Below, piece by piece: positions 26,391 through 35,514 of a stretch of DNA of 64,000 bases. The notes under the pieces were generated by a model, which was not told the origin of the DNA, ran no database searches, and saw only the letters and a program-made list of their open reading frames with translations. Positions within the stretch are counted from its first letter, which is position 1. Every line of letters begins with the position of its first letter. The position numbers were made by a program, and so were the translations under genes. This DNA is from Candidatus Bathyarchaeota archaeon (GTDB lineage Archaea > Thermoproteota > Bathyarchaeia > Bathyarchaeales > Bathycorpusculaceae), in the NCBI GenBank assembly GCA_903901015.1, contig CAIUPH010000114.1:1-64000 (forward strand), read 5' to 3'.

Positions 26391-27095
26391 TTATGGTTCC
26401 ACCTTAATTATCTGCGGAATTTTCCCAGCCGTACCCACCTGCCCCTTGTACAAAATCAGCACGCCTTCAACCCCTTCAATCGACAAGCCCCTGATTAACC
26501 CAGCTTGAATCCCCGCCTTCGCATCCTTGCCCTTAACCACATTGCCGACCGCTGTAGCTGCCGCATCCGCCAACGTAGCATCCTTACAGAAAACAATAGC
26601 TGCCTCCGCATCCCCAAAACTGAGCGCGTGGCTGAAGCGTCCTGAGCTGGTGGCGACTCCGATTGGGAACTCTGTGAGCCGAAAGCCGAAGCGTTTTGAG
26701 AGTGGTTCTTCTCCTGCGGCAACTGCTACGTCAACGGGTCTGTTTGAGGATGCGGAGATTTCGCCGCCGTCCTCCACCACCGCCACCTCACAGCCTACAC
26801 GCTTCATTTCTTCCACCGCCAAATCTGCGATGGTTCCTGCAACCGCCGCCATGGGTCCAACGTCTGCTTTTCGGGCTGCTTCCGCCATCAACTTTGCCAC
26901 GAGCGGTTTATCTGGCGTGGGAATCGGAGTTAGTGTGTAAAGAAATTTTGGGTTTGCTCGAACATAGAGTTCAAGCTCTATATAGTTGCGTTTAATGGAT
27001 TCGACGGCAGCTTGGATGGCTTTTTGCTGGTCAGAAATTATAGTGCACTGCGATTCTTTATGGGTAAACTGCTCTTTGAAAAGATGCCCAGTCAA
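26391..27095 (-). CDS. UPF0280 / COG2122 family protein (ApbE-like fold)
   Basis: The 234-residue protein contains VGPMAAVAGTIADLAVEEM, VVEDGGEISASS, and GVATSSGRFSHALSFGDA, which are hallmarks of UPF0280. In Methanosarcina a COG2122 protein has been implicated together with COG1900 and NIL-ferredoxin proteins in sulfide-dependent homocysteine synthesis. Here the three genes are directly adjacent, with a 4-bp overlap to the ferredoxin gene, supporting that shared role. Its exact chemistry is not established. Confidence 0.88.
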   Translation of the reverse strand: MTGHLFKEQFTHKESQCTIISDQQKAIQAAVESIKRNYIELELYVRANPKFLYTLTPIPTPDKPLVAKLMAEAARKADVGPMAAVAGTIADLAVEEMKRVGCEVAVVEDGGEISASSNRPVDVAVAAGEEPLSKRFGFRLTEFPIGVATSSGRFSHALSFGDAEAAIVFCKDATLADAAATAVGNVVKGKDAKAGIQAGLIRGLSIEGVEGVLILYKGQVGTAGKIPQIIKVEP

Positions 27096-27523
27096 CGTTT
27101 CTTTTCCCTGTTGGCGGAGTCAGAGTTGTTTTGTTTGATGGATTTTATGGCTCTGGCGGGACAAGCATCCACGCAGACGCTGCAAGTGCTGCCCAAGCAT
27201 TTTTCCTTGTCAAATTCGACGCTGCAATCCTTCGCCAAACTGATGGCTTCGACTGGGCACAGCGCGATGCAACTGCCACAGCTGAAACATTTGTCGCTGT
27301 CGACTTCGATGAGTTTGGGCACAGTTACAGAGACGCCTCTTTGGCGGAAAGCGTTAACGACTTTTTCGAGTATGTCGTCGGGGACTTCAGCGAGGATTTC
27401 GCCGCCTTTCGAGTTAATGTGCGCCGACAAAATCGCCATGGGTACTTTGTACTCGATTATGATTTGCGAGGCTATGGGCTCGGCGACTTGTTCTTCGTTG
27501 AACCTTATGAGTATTCTTGCCAT
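27092..27523 (-). CDS. NIL-domain two-cluster ferredoxin
   Basis: The N-terminal NIL domain (residues ~1-75, ARILIRFNEEQVAEPI onward) is followed by two [4Fe-4S] motifs, CFSCGSCIALCP and CSVCVDACP preceded by a further cysteine in KCLGST. The 143 residues match the NIL-Fer protein that works with COG1900 in homocysteine formation from aspartate semialdehyde and a sulfur donor in methanogens. It sits 4 bp after the COG1900 gene. Confidence 0.9.
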   Translation of the reverse strand: MARILIRFNEEQVAEPIASQIIIEYKVPMAILSAHINSKGGEILAEVPDDILEKVVNAFRQRGVSVTVPKLIEVDSDKCFSCGSCIALCPVEAISLAKDCSVEFDKEKCLGSTCSVCVDACPARAIKSIKQNNSDSANREKKR

Positions 27524-27527
27524 GCAT

Positions 27528-29030
27528 TTACCGTCCTAACAGCTCAGACACGTCCTCGGAAGTGACTATGCCAAGAACCTTCTTTTCTATGTCAATCACG
27601 GGTAACGCGGAAATGTTGTGTTGCGCCATGCGTTTGGAAGCAATTTCCAAGGGCTCGTCAGGTTTAGCGGTGACGACGTTGTGGGATTCAATGTCGGCTA
27701 ACGCTTTTTTGCCCTCAGCCATAGCGCGAGTGATGTCCCATGAAGTAACTATTCCCTTTAGCCTTCCCGTTTCATCCACTACGACGATGTGGTTGACTGA
27801 TTTGGTTACGATGCGTTTTGCGATGGCTTGTATCTCCTCGTCCTCGGTGCATGTGACTGCTTTATGCATGACGCTGTAGACGAAGGGGATTTCCTCAGTC
27901 TGCCTCATAGGCTTGAACACTGTGGTTGTGGGCAGCCGCTCAACGGGTGAAGTTAAGAAGAATGAGCCCTCATCAATCCACGACTTTAATGTTTGGGAAA
28001 CTTTCTTCGCCATCTTTAGGCTTGAAAGTGAGCTTACGCGGACTTTTTTGCCGTTAACCGTTATCGCGCCCGACTTGAGTTCTTTGTAGCTTACCTGCCC
28101 GAATTTGGGGCGGTCTCTACGTGGGACGCTGTAATCGACGATGTCGGTTAAGATGTCTTTGTCTTGGATTGCAGTCTTTCGGGCTAATCCCTCGTTTAGA
28201 ATCGGAATCGGAACACCCAAGCCAACATACATTGAAGTTCCATAACCAGTAAACGCTCCGCCCTGCAAAAATTCAGGCGACATCTTCTTCGCATCCCCCT
28301 TCACCATCAAGGTTCCGTTGAGGTTTTTGGGACTATGTTGCGTGCCCTCACCGATGATGTAGCCCTGTCCGCCGCCGAGGAAGATGCGTGTTCCCATACC
28401 CATCGTCTCGTAGTCAGGGTCGTTCATCAGTGGATTGAGTTCGCCTGCGCCCGAGAAAGTGGCGTTTCGGAATCTGGGCAGAAGCTTGCTCATGTAAGTG
28501 TAGATGGTTTCGTCGCTGCTATTCACCGCGCAGTTGTAGCGTTGGTAGCAGTTGCGAAAGTTTAGCAGGTAAAACTGGTTTAGGTCCTCTTTGGTTATGA
28601 TTGTTTTCAGTGCGGTTCTTGGGTAGCAGTCGGTTCCATACGAGGTGGCTCTGAGCTCAACTTCTTTCCCCGCGACAAGGTCCTGGATGACGTGTCCTCC
28701 ACCGTACTCGTAGGGCTGCTTCTCAGACATGTTAGTGGCACCGATAAACAAGTCTACTGCGGCTCCTGGATGGCAGACTTCCACGTCGTTCATCCAAGCG
28801 TGCTCAATTTTTATCGGCGGGTCAGAGTGCCCAAGATTAACGATGGCGCCAGAACTGCACATCGCGCCGAAAGTGCCCGTGGTAACCACATCAACCTCTT
28901 TAAACGCAACTTCGACACCGCTGCTTTCAACCAGCTTCTTCATTTCCTCCGCCGTCAAAACTTGGGCGTCGCCCTTGCGGATTTTCTGGTTAATCTCTTC
29001 TACTGTCCGGGTTTTTGATGGGTTAGACAA
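27528..29030 (-). CDS. COG1900 (DUF39) homocysteine biosynthesis protein with CBS pair
   Basis: Residues ~1-370 are the DUF39 domain (KTRTVEEINQKIRKGDAQVL, GAMCSSGAIVNLGHSDPPIK, FLGGGQGYIIGEGTQHSPKN). Cysteines at FRNCYQRYNC are candidates for persulfide chemistry. The last ~120 residues are two CBS domains, which usually bind adenylates and may sense S-adenosylmethionine or energy state; that is inference. It heads the leftward three-gene unit and fits the family length of about 500. Confidence 0.9.
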   Translation of the reverse strand: MSNPSKTRTVEEINQKIRKGDAQVLTAEEMKKLVESSGVEVAFKEVDVVTTGTFGAMCSSGAIVNLGHSDPPIKIEHAWMNDVEVCHPGAAVDLFIGATNMSEKQPYEYGGGHVIQDLVAGKEVELRATSYGTDCYPRTALKTIITKEDLNQFYLLNFRNCYQRYNCAVNSSDETIYTYMSKLLPRFRNATFSGAGELNPLMNDPDYETMGMGTRIFLGGGQGYIIGEGTQHSPKNLNGTLMVKGDAKKMSPEFLQGGAFTGYGTSMYVGLGVPIPILNEGLARKTAIQDKDILTDIVDYSVPRRDRPKFGQVSYKELKSGAITVNGKKVRVSSLSSLKMAKKVSQTLKSWIDEGSFFLTSPVERLPTTTVFKPMRQTEEIPFVYSVMHKAVTCTEDEEIQAIAKRIVTKSVNHIVVVDETGRLKGIVTSWDITRAMAEGKKALADIESHNVVTAKPDEPLEIASKRMAQHNISALPVIDIEKKVLGIVTSEDVSELLGR

Positions 29031-29361
29031 AGTAGGTTACCTTGAATGCCAATCGAAAAGGCGGCGCGAGAATATATCATTTACGCAAAAATCCACTTTG
29101 ACGTGTGTTTTAAAGATTCTGAGGGTATCATGGCATGTTTGGAGCCCAATAGCGGTTCTATGTTGAAAAGATAGAGGGTAGTTATTTCGCTAAGGGGTAG
29201 GTCGCTAATGGCGTTTTCCGCTGCCATAAACATGTTGAAAAACAATGCTTAACAGAAAAAACCCAGTTGTCCGCGAATGGCTTTTGAGTTGAGCCGCACA
29301 AAATTTAACTGCAACGCATAGCAAATAGTTACGTAAATGTTCGTTTGCAGAGGTATTTGAA
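29031..29361. promoter_or_regulatory. Divergent promoter region COG1900 / ilvD
   Basis: A 331-bp gap between divergent genes. A TATA-like AATATATCAT at 29071-29080 (reverse sense) lies about 41-50 bp upstream of the COG1900 ATG. A GAGGT at 29350-29354 precedes the ilvD TTG by 7 nt. A GGGGTAGGTC near 29194-29203 is the reverse complement of the GACCTACCCC block of the dispersed motif. No gene is seen in it. Confidence 0.45.
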
Positions 29362-30990
29362 TTGCGCAGTGACGAAATTAAGCTGGGAATCGAGAAAGCG
29401 CCCCATAGAGCATTGTTGAAGGCGTTAGGTTTACAGGAAGATGATATAACTAAGCCATTCATCGGCATAGCTAACAGCTACACAAACATTGTTCCAGGAC
29501 ATATCCACCTGCGCACGCTCGGTGAAGCCGTGAAAGAAGGCATACTTGCGGCTGGCGGCACACCTTTCGAATTTAGTACAATCGCGGTCTGCGACGGCTT
29601 AGCCATGGGACATGAAGGCATGCGGTATTCGTTGCCCTCACGCGAAGTCATTGCCGACTCGGTCGAAATCATGTTGCAAGCCCACCGCCTCGACGGATTA
29701 GTTATGATTTCTAACTGCGACAAAGTCACCCCCGGTATGCTCATGGCAGCTGCACGCGTCGACGTTCCCGCCATTATGGTTACAGGGGGACCTATGCAGG
29801 CTGGGCGTCTTCACGGGATAAAAATTAGTTACTCATCAGTTCCTGAAGCACTCGGCGAAGTTGTTGCGGGAAAAATGACGGAAAACGAGTTAACTCAGCT
29901 CGAGAATGCAGCTTGCCCAGGATGCGGTAGCTGCAGTGGCATGTTCACCGCCAACACAATGGCATGCATGACCGAAGCACTTGGAATGTCGCTTCCGTAC
30001 TGCGGCACGTCGCTTGCAACGAGTGCTTTCAAGCTGCGTTTAGCTCGGCAGTCGGGTAAACAAATCGTCAAATTAGTCAATCAAGACCTCAAGCCATCCG
30101 CCATCCTTACGCTTGAAGCATTCAAAAACGCCATCGCCCTGGACATGGCTCTTGGCGGCTCAACCAATACAACCCTGCATCTGCCAGCCATCGCCAAAGA
30201 AGCAGGGTTAACATTGCCGCTGTCAATGTTCGATGAAATCGGACGCAAAGTTCCCCATTTAACCAGCATGATGCCAAGCGGCGTCAACGCGCTCGAAGAC
30301 CTCGACTACGCAGGTGGAGTCCCTGCGGTCATGCATCAAATCCAAAGCCTCTTAAATCTTGACCTCCCAACTGTGTCTGGAAAAACTGTCGGGGAAAACA
30401 TCAAAGACGCCCAAGTCCTCGACCCATCCGTCATCCACAGCATCGCAGACCCCGTTCACAAAGAAGGCGGCATCGCCATCTTAACTGGGAACCTTGCGCC
30501 GAAAGGAGCAGTCATTAAAACCGCAGGCGTCTCGCCTTCAATGCTTAAGCATACTGGACCCGCAAAAGTCTACGATTCAGAAAAAGAAGCCGTAACCGCC
30601 ATCCGCGGCAAAGCAATCAAGGAGGGCGACGTTGTGGTTATCCGTTATGAAGGACCGAAGGGTGGACCGGGAATGCCTGAGATGCTTATTCCTACAGCAA
30701 CTATTGCAGGTATGGGTTTAAGCGACAGCGTCGCGTTGATTACGGACGGACGTTTTTCGGGTGCAACTCGCGGTGGATCCATAGGGCATGTTGCTCCAGA
30801 AGCCTTCGACGGCGGACCAATTGCATTACTCCGAAATGGCGACATAATAACCATCGACATCCCCCGCCGAACCCTAAAAGTGGAGTTATCCGACGAAGAA
30901 CTCAAAGCACGGCTAGCGATTTGGAAGCCAAGAGAACCAAAAATCAGAAAAGGCATACTCTCCCGCTATAAGCCAACACAGACTGAATAA
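29362..30990 (+). CDS. ilvD: Dihydroxy-acid dehydratase
   Basis: Dehydrates 2,3-dihydroxy-isovalerate and -methylvalerate in valine and isoleucine synthesis. The Fe-S cluster cysteines are in SNCDKVTPGM and in CPGCGSCSGMFTANTM. DGRFSGATRGGSIGHVAPEA is the C-terminal signature. The 542-residue length is normal. It uses a TTG start with GAGGT upstream. Ketol-acid reductoisomerase (ilvC), the intervening enzyme, is not in the window. Confidence 0.95.
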   Translation: MRSDEIKLGIEKAPHRALLKALGLQEDDITKPFIGIANSYTNIVPGHIHLRTLGEAVKEGILAAGGTPFEFSTIAVCDGLAMGHEGMRYSLPSREVIADSVEIMLQAHRLDGLVMISNCDKVTPGMLMAAARVDVPAIMVTGGPMQAGRLHGIKISYSSVPEALGEVVAGKMTENELTQLENAACPGCGSCSGMFTANTMACMTEALGMSLPYCGTSLATSAFKLRLARQSGKQIVKLVNQDLKPSAILTLEAFKNAIALDMALGGSTNTTLHLPAIAKEAGLTLPLSMFDEIGRKVPHLTSMMPSGVNALEDLDYAGGVPAVMHQIQSLLNLDLPTVSGKTVGENIKDAQVLDPSVIHSIADPVHKEGGIAILTGNLAPKGAVIKTAGVSPSMLKHTGPAKVYDSEKEAVTAIRGKAIKEGDVVVIRYEGPKGGPGMPEMLIPTATIAGMGLSDSVALITDGRFSGATRGGSIGHVAPEAFDGGPIALLRNGDIITIDIPRRTLKVELSDEELKARLAIWKPREPKIRKGILSRYKPTQTE

Positions 30991-31085
30991 AAAATAAAAT
31001 AGGTAAAGCCCAGAGAAAACGGCGGGCACCATAATTCTTATATTTGTGCTTGCTCCCTTGAAAAGGTACGTGATTTAAATGGGGT

Positions 31086-32603
31086 ATTGCTTTATTCAAC
31101 CGCTTCCCTAATCAAGTTAGGTTTTTAGACACCACCCTGCGTGATGGTGAACAAACTCCCGGTGTATCTTTGGTTCCTGAAAATAAACTGCGCATAGCCC
31201 AGAGGCTCGACGAGCTCGGCGTAGACGTGATTGAGGCTGGGTTCGCCGCGGTTTCTGAGGGCGAAATGGAATCTGTCACCTTAATCGTTAAGCAGGGTTT
31301 GCGCGCTAAAGTTTACAGCGCCGGAAGAGGAACAAAAGGCGACATCGACGCGGTTTTGAAGAGCGGCGCATCGGGCATATCCATGATTATACCCACGTCA
31401 GATTTGCATATCGAATGCAAGCTGCGAAAGACCCGCGAGCAAGTATTGAAAACCACTGAGGAATGCGTGCAGTACGCCAAAGACCACGGTTTAACAGTGG
31501 AGCTTTTGGCGGAGGATGCAACCCGCAGCGACTTCGCTTACTTAACCGAGGTTTTCAAGGTGGCTACTGAGGCTGGAGTGGACAGGGTTACTCCATGCGA
31601 TACCGTGGGGGTTTTGACTCCTGAACGCTCAGCAGAGTTCTTCTCAAATCTCAAGAAAACCCTCAAAGTACCATTAGCGGTGCATTGTCACAACGACTTC
31701 GGCATGGCAGTCGCAAGCACCATCGCGGCGCTTGGCAGCGGCGCAGACGAGGCACACGTCACCATAAACGGCTTGGGTGAACGCGCAGGTAACGCGGCGC
31801 TCGAAGAAGTCGTAATCACCCTCAAATCGCTCTACAAAATGGATTTGAATGTCAAAACAGAGTTGCTTTACAGTACTTCGCAGTTGGTTTCACGCTTGAC
31901 TGGAGTGTACACGCAGCCCAACAAGGCAGTTGTGGGCGCCAACGCTTTCACCCATGAGTCAGGCATACACACTCAGGGCGTGCTCGTTAACCCGTTGACT
32001 TACGAGCCCATCGCGCCCGAACTGGTCGGTTGCACACGGCGCATCGCGCCAGGTAAACACAGCGGCAGCAACGCCATACGTGCAGACTTAACCAACATGG
32101 GCTTAAAACCCACCGAGACACAATTCAAGCTAATCTTCCAGCGCGTCAAGGAACTGGGCGACAAAGGCAAAACTGTCATGGACGCCGACGTACTCGCCAT
32201 CGCTGAATCCGTCATGGGTTTAGATGTTGCGAAGCCGATTCAACTGGAAGAAATGACGTATGTGGGCGGCGACAAAGTTACGTCGACTGCTTCAGTGCGC
32301 TTGAAACTGAACGGCAAAGTGGTCTGGGGCGCGGCAGTCGGAGTTGGACCCGTTGACGCGACGATAAATGCTGTGAAAGACGCTATCGCTGAAACCGAGC
32401 CCATCACTCTTGAGCAGTACATGGTTAAAGCCATCACGGGCGGCACAGACGCCATGGTTGAGGTGGTGGTGCACATGCGTAAGGGCAGCCGAACCGTCAC
32501 TGCTATGGGTGTGCGCGAAGACATCGTTAAAGCAAGCATGGAAGCAGTCCTTAGCGGCATGAACGTGCTAACAACCGACTACAACAACAAAAACCAGCAC
32601 TGA
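31086..32603 (+). CDS. 2-isopropylmalate / citramalate synthase family, copy 2
   Basis: Second condensing enzyme of the LeuA/CimA family. [16 protein letters not shown] is encoded from about 31122, with VHCHNDFGMAVAS, HESGIHTQGV and a C-terminal LeuA dimer domain. The first TTG in frame (31170) lies inside this conserved region. Upstream the frame is open from 31074 but has only ATT (31086) as a near-start, while the ATG at 31079, followed by a GGG run, is one base out of frame. Dropping one G would give a normal N-terminus. A TATA-like TTATATTT is near 31038. Placement after ilvD suggests branched-chain use, perhaps citramalate synthase. Confidence 0.85.
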   Translation: MALFNRFPNQVRFLDTTLRDGEQTPGVSLVPENKLRIAQRLDELGVDVIEAGFAAVSEGEMESVTLIVKQGLRAKVYSAGRGTKGDIDAVLKSGASGISMIIPTSDLHIECKLRKTREQVLKTTEECVQYAKDHGLTVELLAEDATRSDFAYLTEVFKVATEAGVDRVTPCDTVGVLTPERSAEFFSNLKKTLKVPLAVHCHNDFGMAVASTIAALGSGADEAHVTINGLGERAGNAALEEVVITLKSLYKMDLNVKTELLYSTSQLVSRLTGVYTQPNKAVVGANAFTHESGIHTQGVLVNPLTYEPIAPELVGCTRRIAPGKHSGSNAIRADLTNMGLKPTETQFKLIFQRVKELGDKGKTVMDADVLAIAESVMGLDVAKPIQLEEMTYVGGDKVTSTASVRLKLNGKVVWGAAVGVGPVDATINAVKDAIAETEPITLEQYMVKAITGGTDAMVEVVVHMRKGSRTVTAMGVREDIVKASMEAVLSGMNVLTTDYNNKNQH

Positions 32604-32767
32604 CCCCTTTTTTCGCCTTCTCCTTTTTGTTTAAGGCCGAAGGGTTGTGGTTGTGGGGTAACTACTGCAAACGCTTTTACACTGGGAAACATTGATTTTG
32701 TTAGCGATTTATTCCTGGATTGGGCGCTTTTTACTTCTGAGGAAAAAAATAAAAGAGGAATGTTTTG

Positions 32768-33115
32768 ATGTTAGTTGAAGGGTTACAGATGAACGCTAAA
32801 CGTATACCGAGAAAACAGCTTGCCGCCGCATGGAAAACACTTAGCCAAAAGCCCCTGCCCAAGGTTAAGGCGTTAAAAGTCAGCGACGACGATTTCAACC
32901 ATGTATTGGAGCACCGCCGATGTTTAGAGGATGATTTCCGCGAGATTGAGGAGTGGGGCAGGGTTCTGTCAACCAAGGGCACGGACGCCTGCGTTTTTAA
33001 CGGCGAAGAAAACGCCGACGCCGACTACATCATTATAGTCAGGGAAAATCCGTATCACAGCCTGGACGAAATTATCGTTCACGAACTATCTCATATCGCC
33101 CGTGGCGACCTCTAA
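32768..33115 (+). CDS. Small protein with C-terminal HExxH metalloprotease-like motif
   Basis: About 115 residues. The C-terminus is IIVHELSHIARGDL, matching the zinc-binding HExxH pattern, and the protein ends five residues after the second histidine. The middle contains an acidic region and VSDDDFNHVLEHRRC. The third zinc ligand usual in larger metalloproteases is not evident, so it may be a minimal metal-binding protein or an inactive relative. ATG at 32768 or 32789 could start it. The neighbouring LLM gene is convergent, 1 bp away. Confidence 0.7.
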   Translation: MLVEGLQMNAKRIPRKQLAAAWKTLSQKPLPKVKALKVSDDDFNHVLEHRRCLEDDFREIEEWGRVLSTKGTDACVFNGEENADADYIIIVRENPYHSLDEIIVHELSHIARGDL

Positions 33116-33116
33116 A

Positions 33117-34082
33117 CTACAGTTTCGCGGCAACCGCTTCTGCAAATAATCTTAACCCATCAGTGCTTGGCAAATCAGCGAAGTACAGCATAAAATAAGT
33201 CACGCCCAAATCAACGTAAACCCTCAACTGCTCAAGACATTCATCGGGGGTGCCATACAGATTGCCCTTCCTGTACTCCTCAAGCGGCAACCCTGTAGTA
33301 TTATGCTTAGAAACCATTTCCTTCAATTCGCTTTCTTCTTTAGCGATTAAAACTTGCCCTCCGGGCCAGCAAGACCGCTCAATCTCGCCAAAATCTCTAC
33401 CAACCGTTTTGCATTGTTCTTGTAAAACCCCGAGTTTACGCTTATACTCGTCAACAGAAGGCAGGGAGCCCCAATCGAACCTGTCCGCGTACTTCGCGGT
33501 GACTTTGAGTGTTTTTTCGCCGCTTCCCCCAACAGTTATAGGCGGATGCGGTTTTTGGAGGGGTTTTGGTTCACAAACAGCATCTTTGAGCACATAGTGT
33601 TTTCCTTGGCAGGTTGCCTTTTTCTGTGTCCACAGCTGCGTTAATACTTCCAAGGCTTCACCCATGCTCTCGATTCGAACGCTTGCTTTCGGAAAACCAA
33701 AGCCATACGCCATATGCTCCGTTTCTTGGCAGCCTGCTCCGATGCCGAATTCTAACCTGCCGTTCGAGACCACGTCGAGGGTGGCGGCGGTTTTAGCGAG
33801 CAGGGCTGGGTTTCTGTGCTGGTTGCATGTAACCATCGTTCCCAAACGTATCTTGCTGGTTAACGAGGAGAGGGCGGCGAGGGTTGTCCACGGCTCAAGG
33901 ATTGGCCATTCATTGTACATCAAGTGGTCGTCGAGCCAGACTGCGTCGTAGCCACAGTGTTCGCATTCTAAAACGATGTCTTTGAGAACCGAGAAATATT
34001 CCGTGGGGGTTTTGGTTTGGAAAGCGTAGAAGGGTAAAAACGCGCCGAATTTCAGTTTAACCAGAGCCATAGCCTCCAACAT
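33117..34082 (-). CDS. LLM-class (F420-type) oxidoreductase
   Basis: A luciferase-like TIM-barrel flavin/F420-dependent oxidoreductase of about 320 residues. Visible features are LKFGAFLPFYAF at the N-terminus, LGTMVTCNQHRNPALLAKTA, GRLEFGIGAGCQETEHMAYG, and ITVGGSGEKTLKVTAKYADR. Such proteins in archaea commonly use coenzyme F420; the substrate cannot be told. The start is ATG at 34082 or at 34070, the latter only 3 nt after a GGAGG. Confidence 0.88.
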   Translation of the reverse strand: MLEAMALVKLKFGAFLPFYAFQTKTPTEYFSVLKDIVLECEHCGYDAVWLDDHLMYNEWPILEPWTTLAALSSLTSKIRLGTMVTCNQHRNPALLAKTAATLDVVSNGRLEFGIGAGCQETEHMAYGFGFPKASVRIESMGEALEVLTQLWTQKKATCQGKHYVLKDAVCEPKPLQKPHPPITVGGSGEKTLKVTAKYADRFDWGSLPSVDEYKRKLGVLQEQCKTVGRDFGEIERSCWPGGQVLIAKEESELKEMVSKHNTTGLPLEEYRKGNLYGTPDECLEQLRVYVDLGVTYFMLYFADLPSTDGLRLFAEAVAAKL

Positions 34083-34251
34083 AGCCGAATAATATGTGGC
34101 TGGCTGGCGGTATTAGGCTTTAGGTTTCTTTTCGAAGGAAACGCCAGTTAAAGAAAGTTTTTGCTCTTTAACCTATTTTCCATGCTGTTCTTTTCGGGGA
34201 ACAGGCTGTTCTTTTGGGGAGCTAAATACGGCAAAATCTAATGAGGTAAAT

Positions 34252-35211
34252 ATGAAATCAATCTTGAAGACACCAGTCATTTCGGCTCTAATGTTCTTGG
34301 GATTATTGTGTCTCATAATAGTTGGAACTCAAACTTTTGGTGCCTCAGGTCAACTTGCGCCGCGTTCAACTTATTCTCCAGGCGACCCATATACAACTCT
34401 GTTTTATCCGCCCACAGAAGTACCTCCGCCTGATTATGCTAAGCCGCCAATAGTCACCATTCCCTCCCCAGTAAACGATACCGTCATCACAGCAAACAAT
34501 GGATCTTTAAATTTTTCTTTGACCTTGGAGGCATCAAATAGCTCTCGCCCTATTACTCTTGGACCAGTATCGTACAAAGCAAGTTGGATGTCAAATAATA
34601 TTACGATTGGTGTTGGTTATTCCTCAGCTCCGTTTTTGACAAAGACCCTGCCCCTGTCAATTGACCTTGCAAATATGCCGGAGGGCCCACAATCAATCAC
34701 GGTTTATGCTTACGCATCATGCGAGTATGAAACTAGACGGGAACAAACTGCGGTCAGTAACGACCCCTTTAATGTCCTTGTCTTCAAATATCTCAACATT
34801 TACTATAATGCCTACAAAATAGGCGGTTCCTCTTCAGTTAACTTCACATTTGATTCTCTGCCAAAAGTCAGCGTTCTATCGCCAATAAACAAGACTTACA
34901 ATGAAGATAGGGTTCCTTTGATTTTTACAGTAGATAAAACCGTTAACTGGTTTGGGTATAGCCTTGACGGAAAACAAAACCAAACTATAACTGGGAACAC
35001 TACCCTGTCAGGGTTATCCAGCGGGCTGCATAACGTTACGGTTTACGCGAAAGATGCGGTTGGCAGCGTTGGTGCTTCCAAAAATATCATTTTCGCCGTG
35101 TCTTTGCCGCCTTTTCCATATGTGCCGGCTGCTGCGGTTTTAGGCATATCGGCAGCTGTTATAGGTGCATCTATATTTGTGTGCTTTAAGAAATTCAAGC
35201 TGAGTGGTTAA
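34252..35211 (+). CDS. Exported membrane-anchored protein with Ig-like region
   Basis: 319 residues. The N-terminus is a signal-type hydrophobic segment (residues ~10-30, ISALMFLGLLCLIIVG). A Ser/Thr/Asn-rich extracellular region follows with a tandem beta-sandwich look (SPINKTYNEDRVPLIFTVDK, then GLSSGLHNVTVYAKDAVGS). A C-terminal transmembrane helix (AAAVLGISAAVIGASIFVCF) is followed by a short lysine-rich tail. Such cell-surface proteins are common in Bathyarchaeia. No enzymatic motif is seen; its role is unknown. Confidence 0.75.
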   Translation: MKSILKTPVISALMFLGLLCLIIVGTQTFGASGQLAPRSTYSPGDPYTTLFYPPTEVPPPDYAKPPIVTIPSPVNDTVITANNGSLNFSLTLEASNSSRPITLGPVSYKASWMSNNITIGVGYSSAPFLTKTLPLSIDLANMPEGPQSITVYAYASCEYETRREQTAVSNDPFNVLVFKYLNIYYNAYKIGGSSSVNFTFDSLPKVSVLSPINKTYNEDRVPLIFTVDKTVNWFGYSLDGKQNQTITGNTTLSGLSSGLHNVTVYAKDAVGSVGASKNIIFAVSLPPFPYVPAAAVLGISAAVIGASIFVCFKKFKLSG

Positions 35212-35514
35212 TGGGGTTCAAATGAAAAGAAGGCGGAGGTGAGAATTGAAGTCTTGCAGCTTATCTGCTCGTGGCTGCTTGCACACCCAATCCTCAAATC
35301 GCACCTGACCCAGAAAACAAAAATGAGCCTTCCACTCAATCTGCTGGTTGTTGTTGTGTATAGCGAGTTTTTGCCAACAACTAACCAAAAAGATGCCTCC
35401 ACAAGTTTGGAAGCTTCAAAATTCAATATTGAATAGTTCAAAGCTTGTGGGATAAGTAATTATAATTCATAAAGCCTATTTTTGAAGCAGACCAATTTAA
35501 CTGTGAATTCCACT

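Noticed and set aside
35212-35441. Small open frames on both strands between the exported protein and the ferredoxin gene
   Set aside because: Composition is not protein-like, and the forward one depends on a GTG within a purine tract. No motif supports either.
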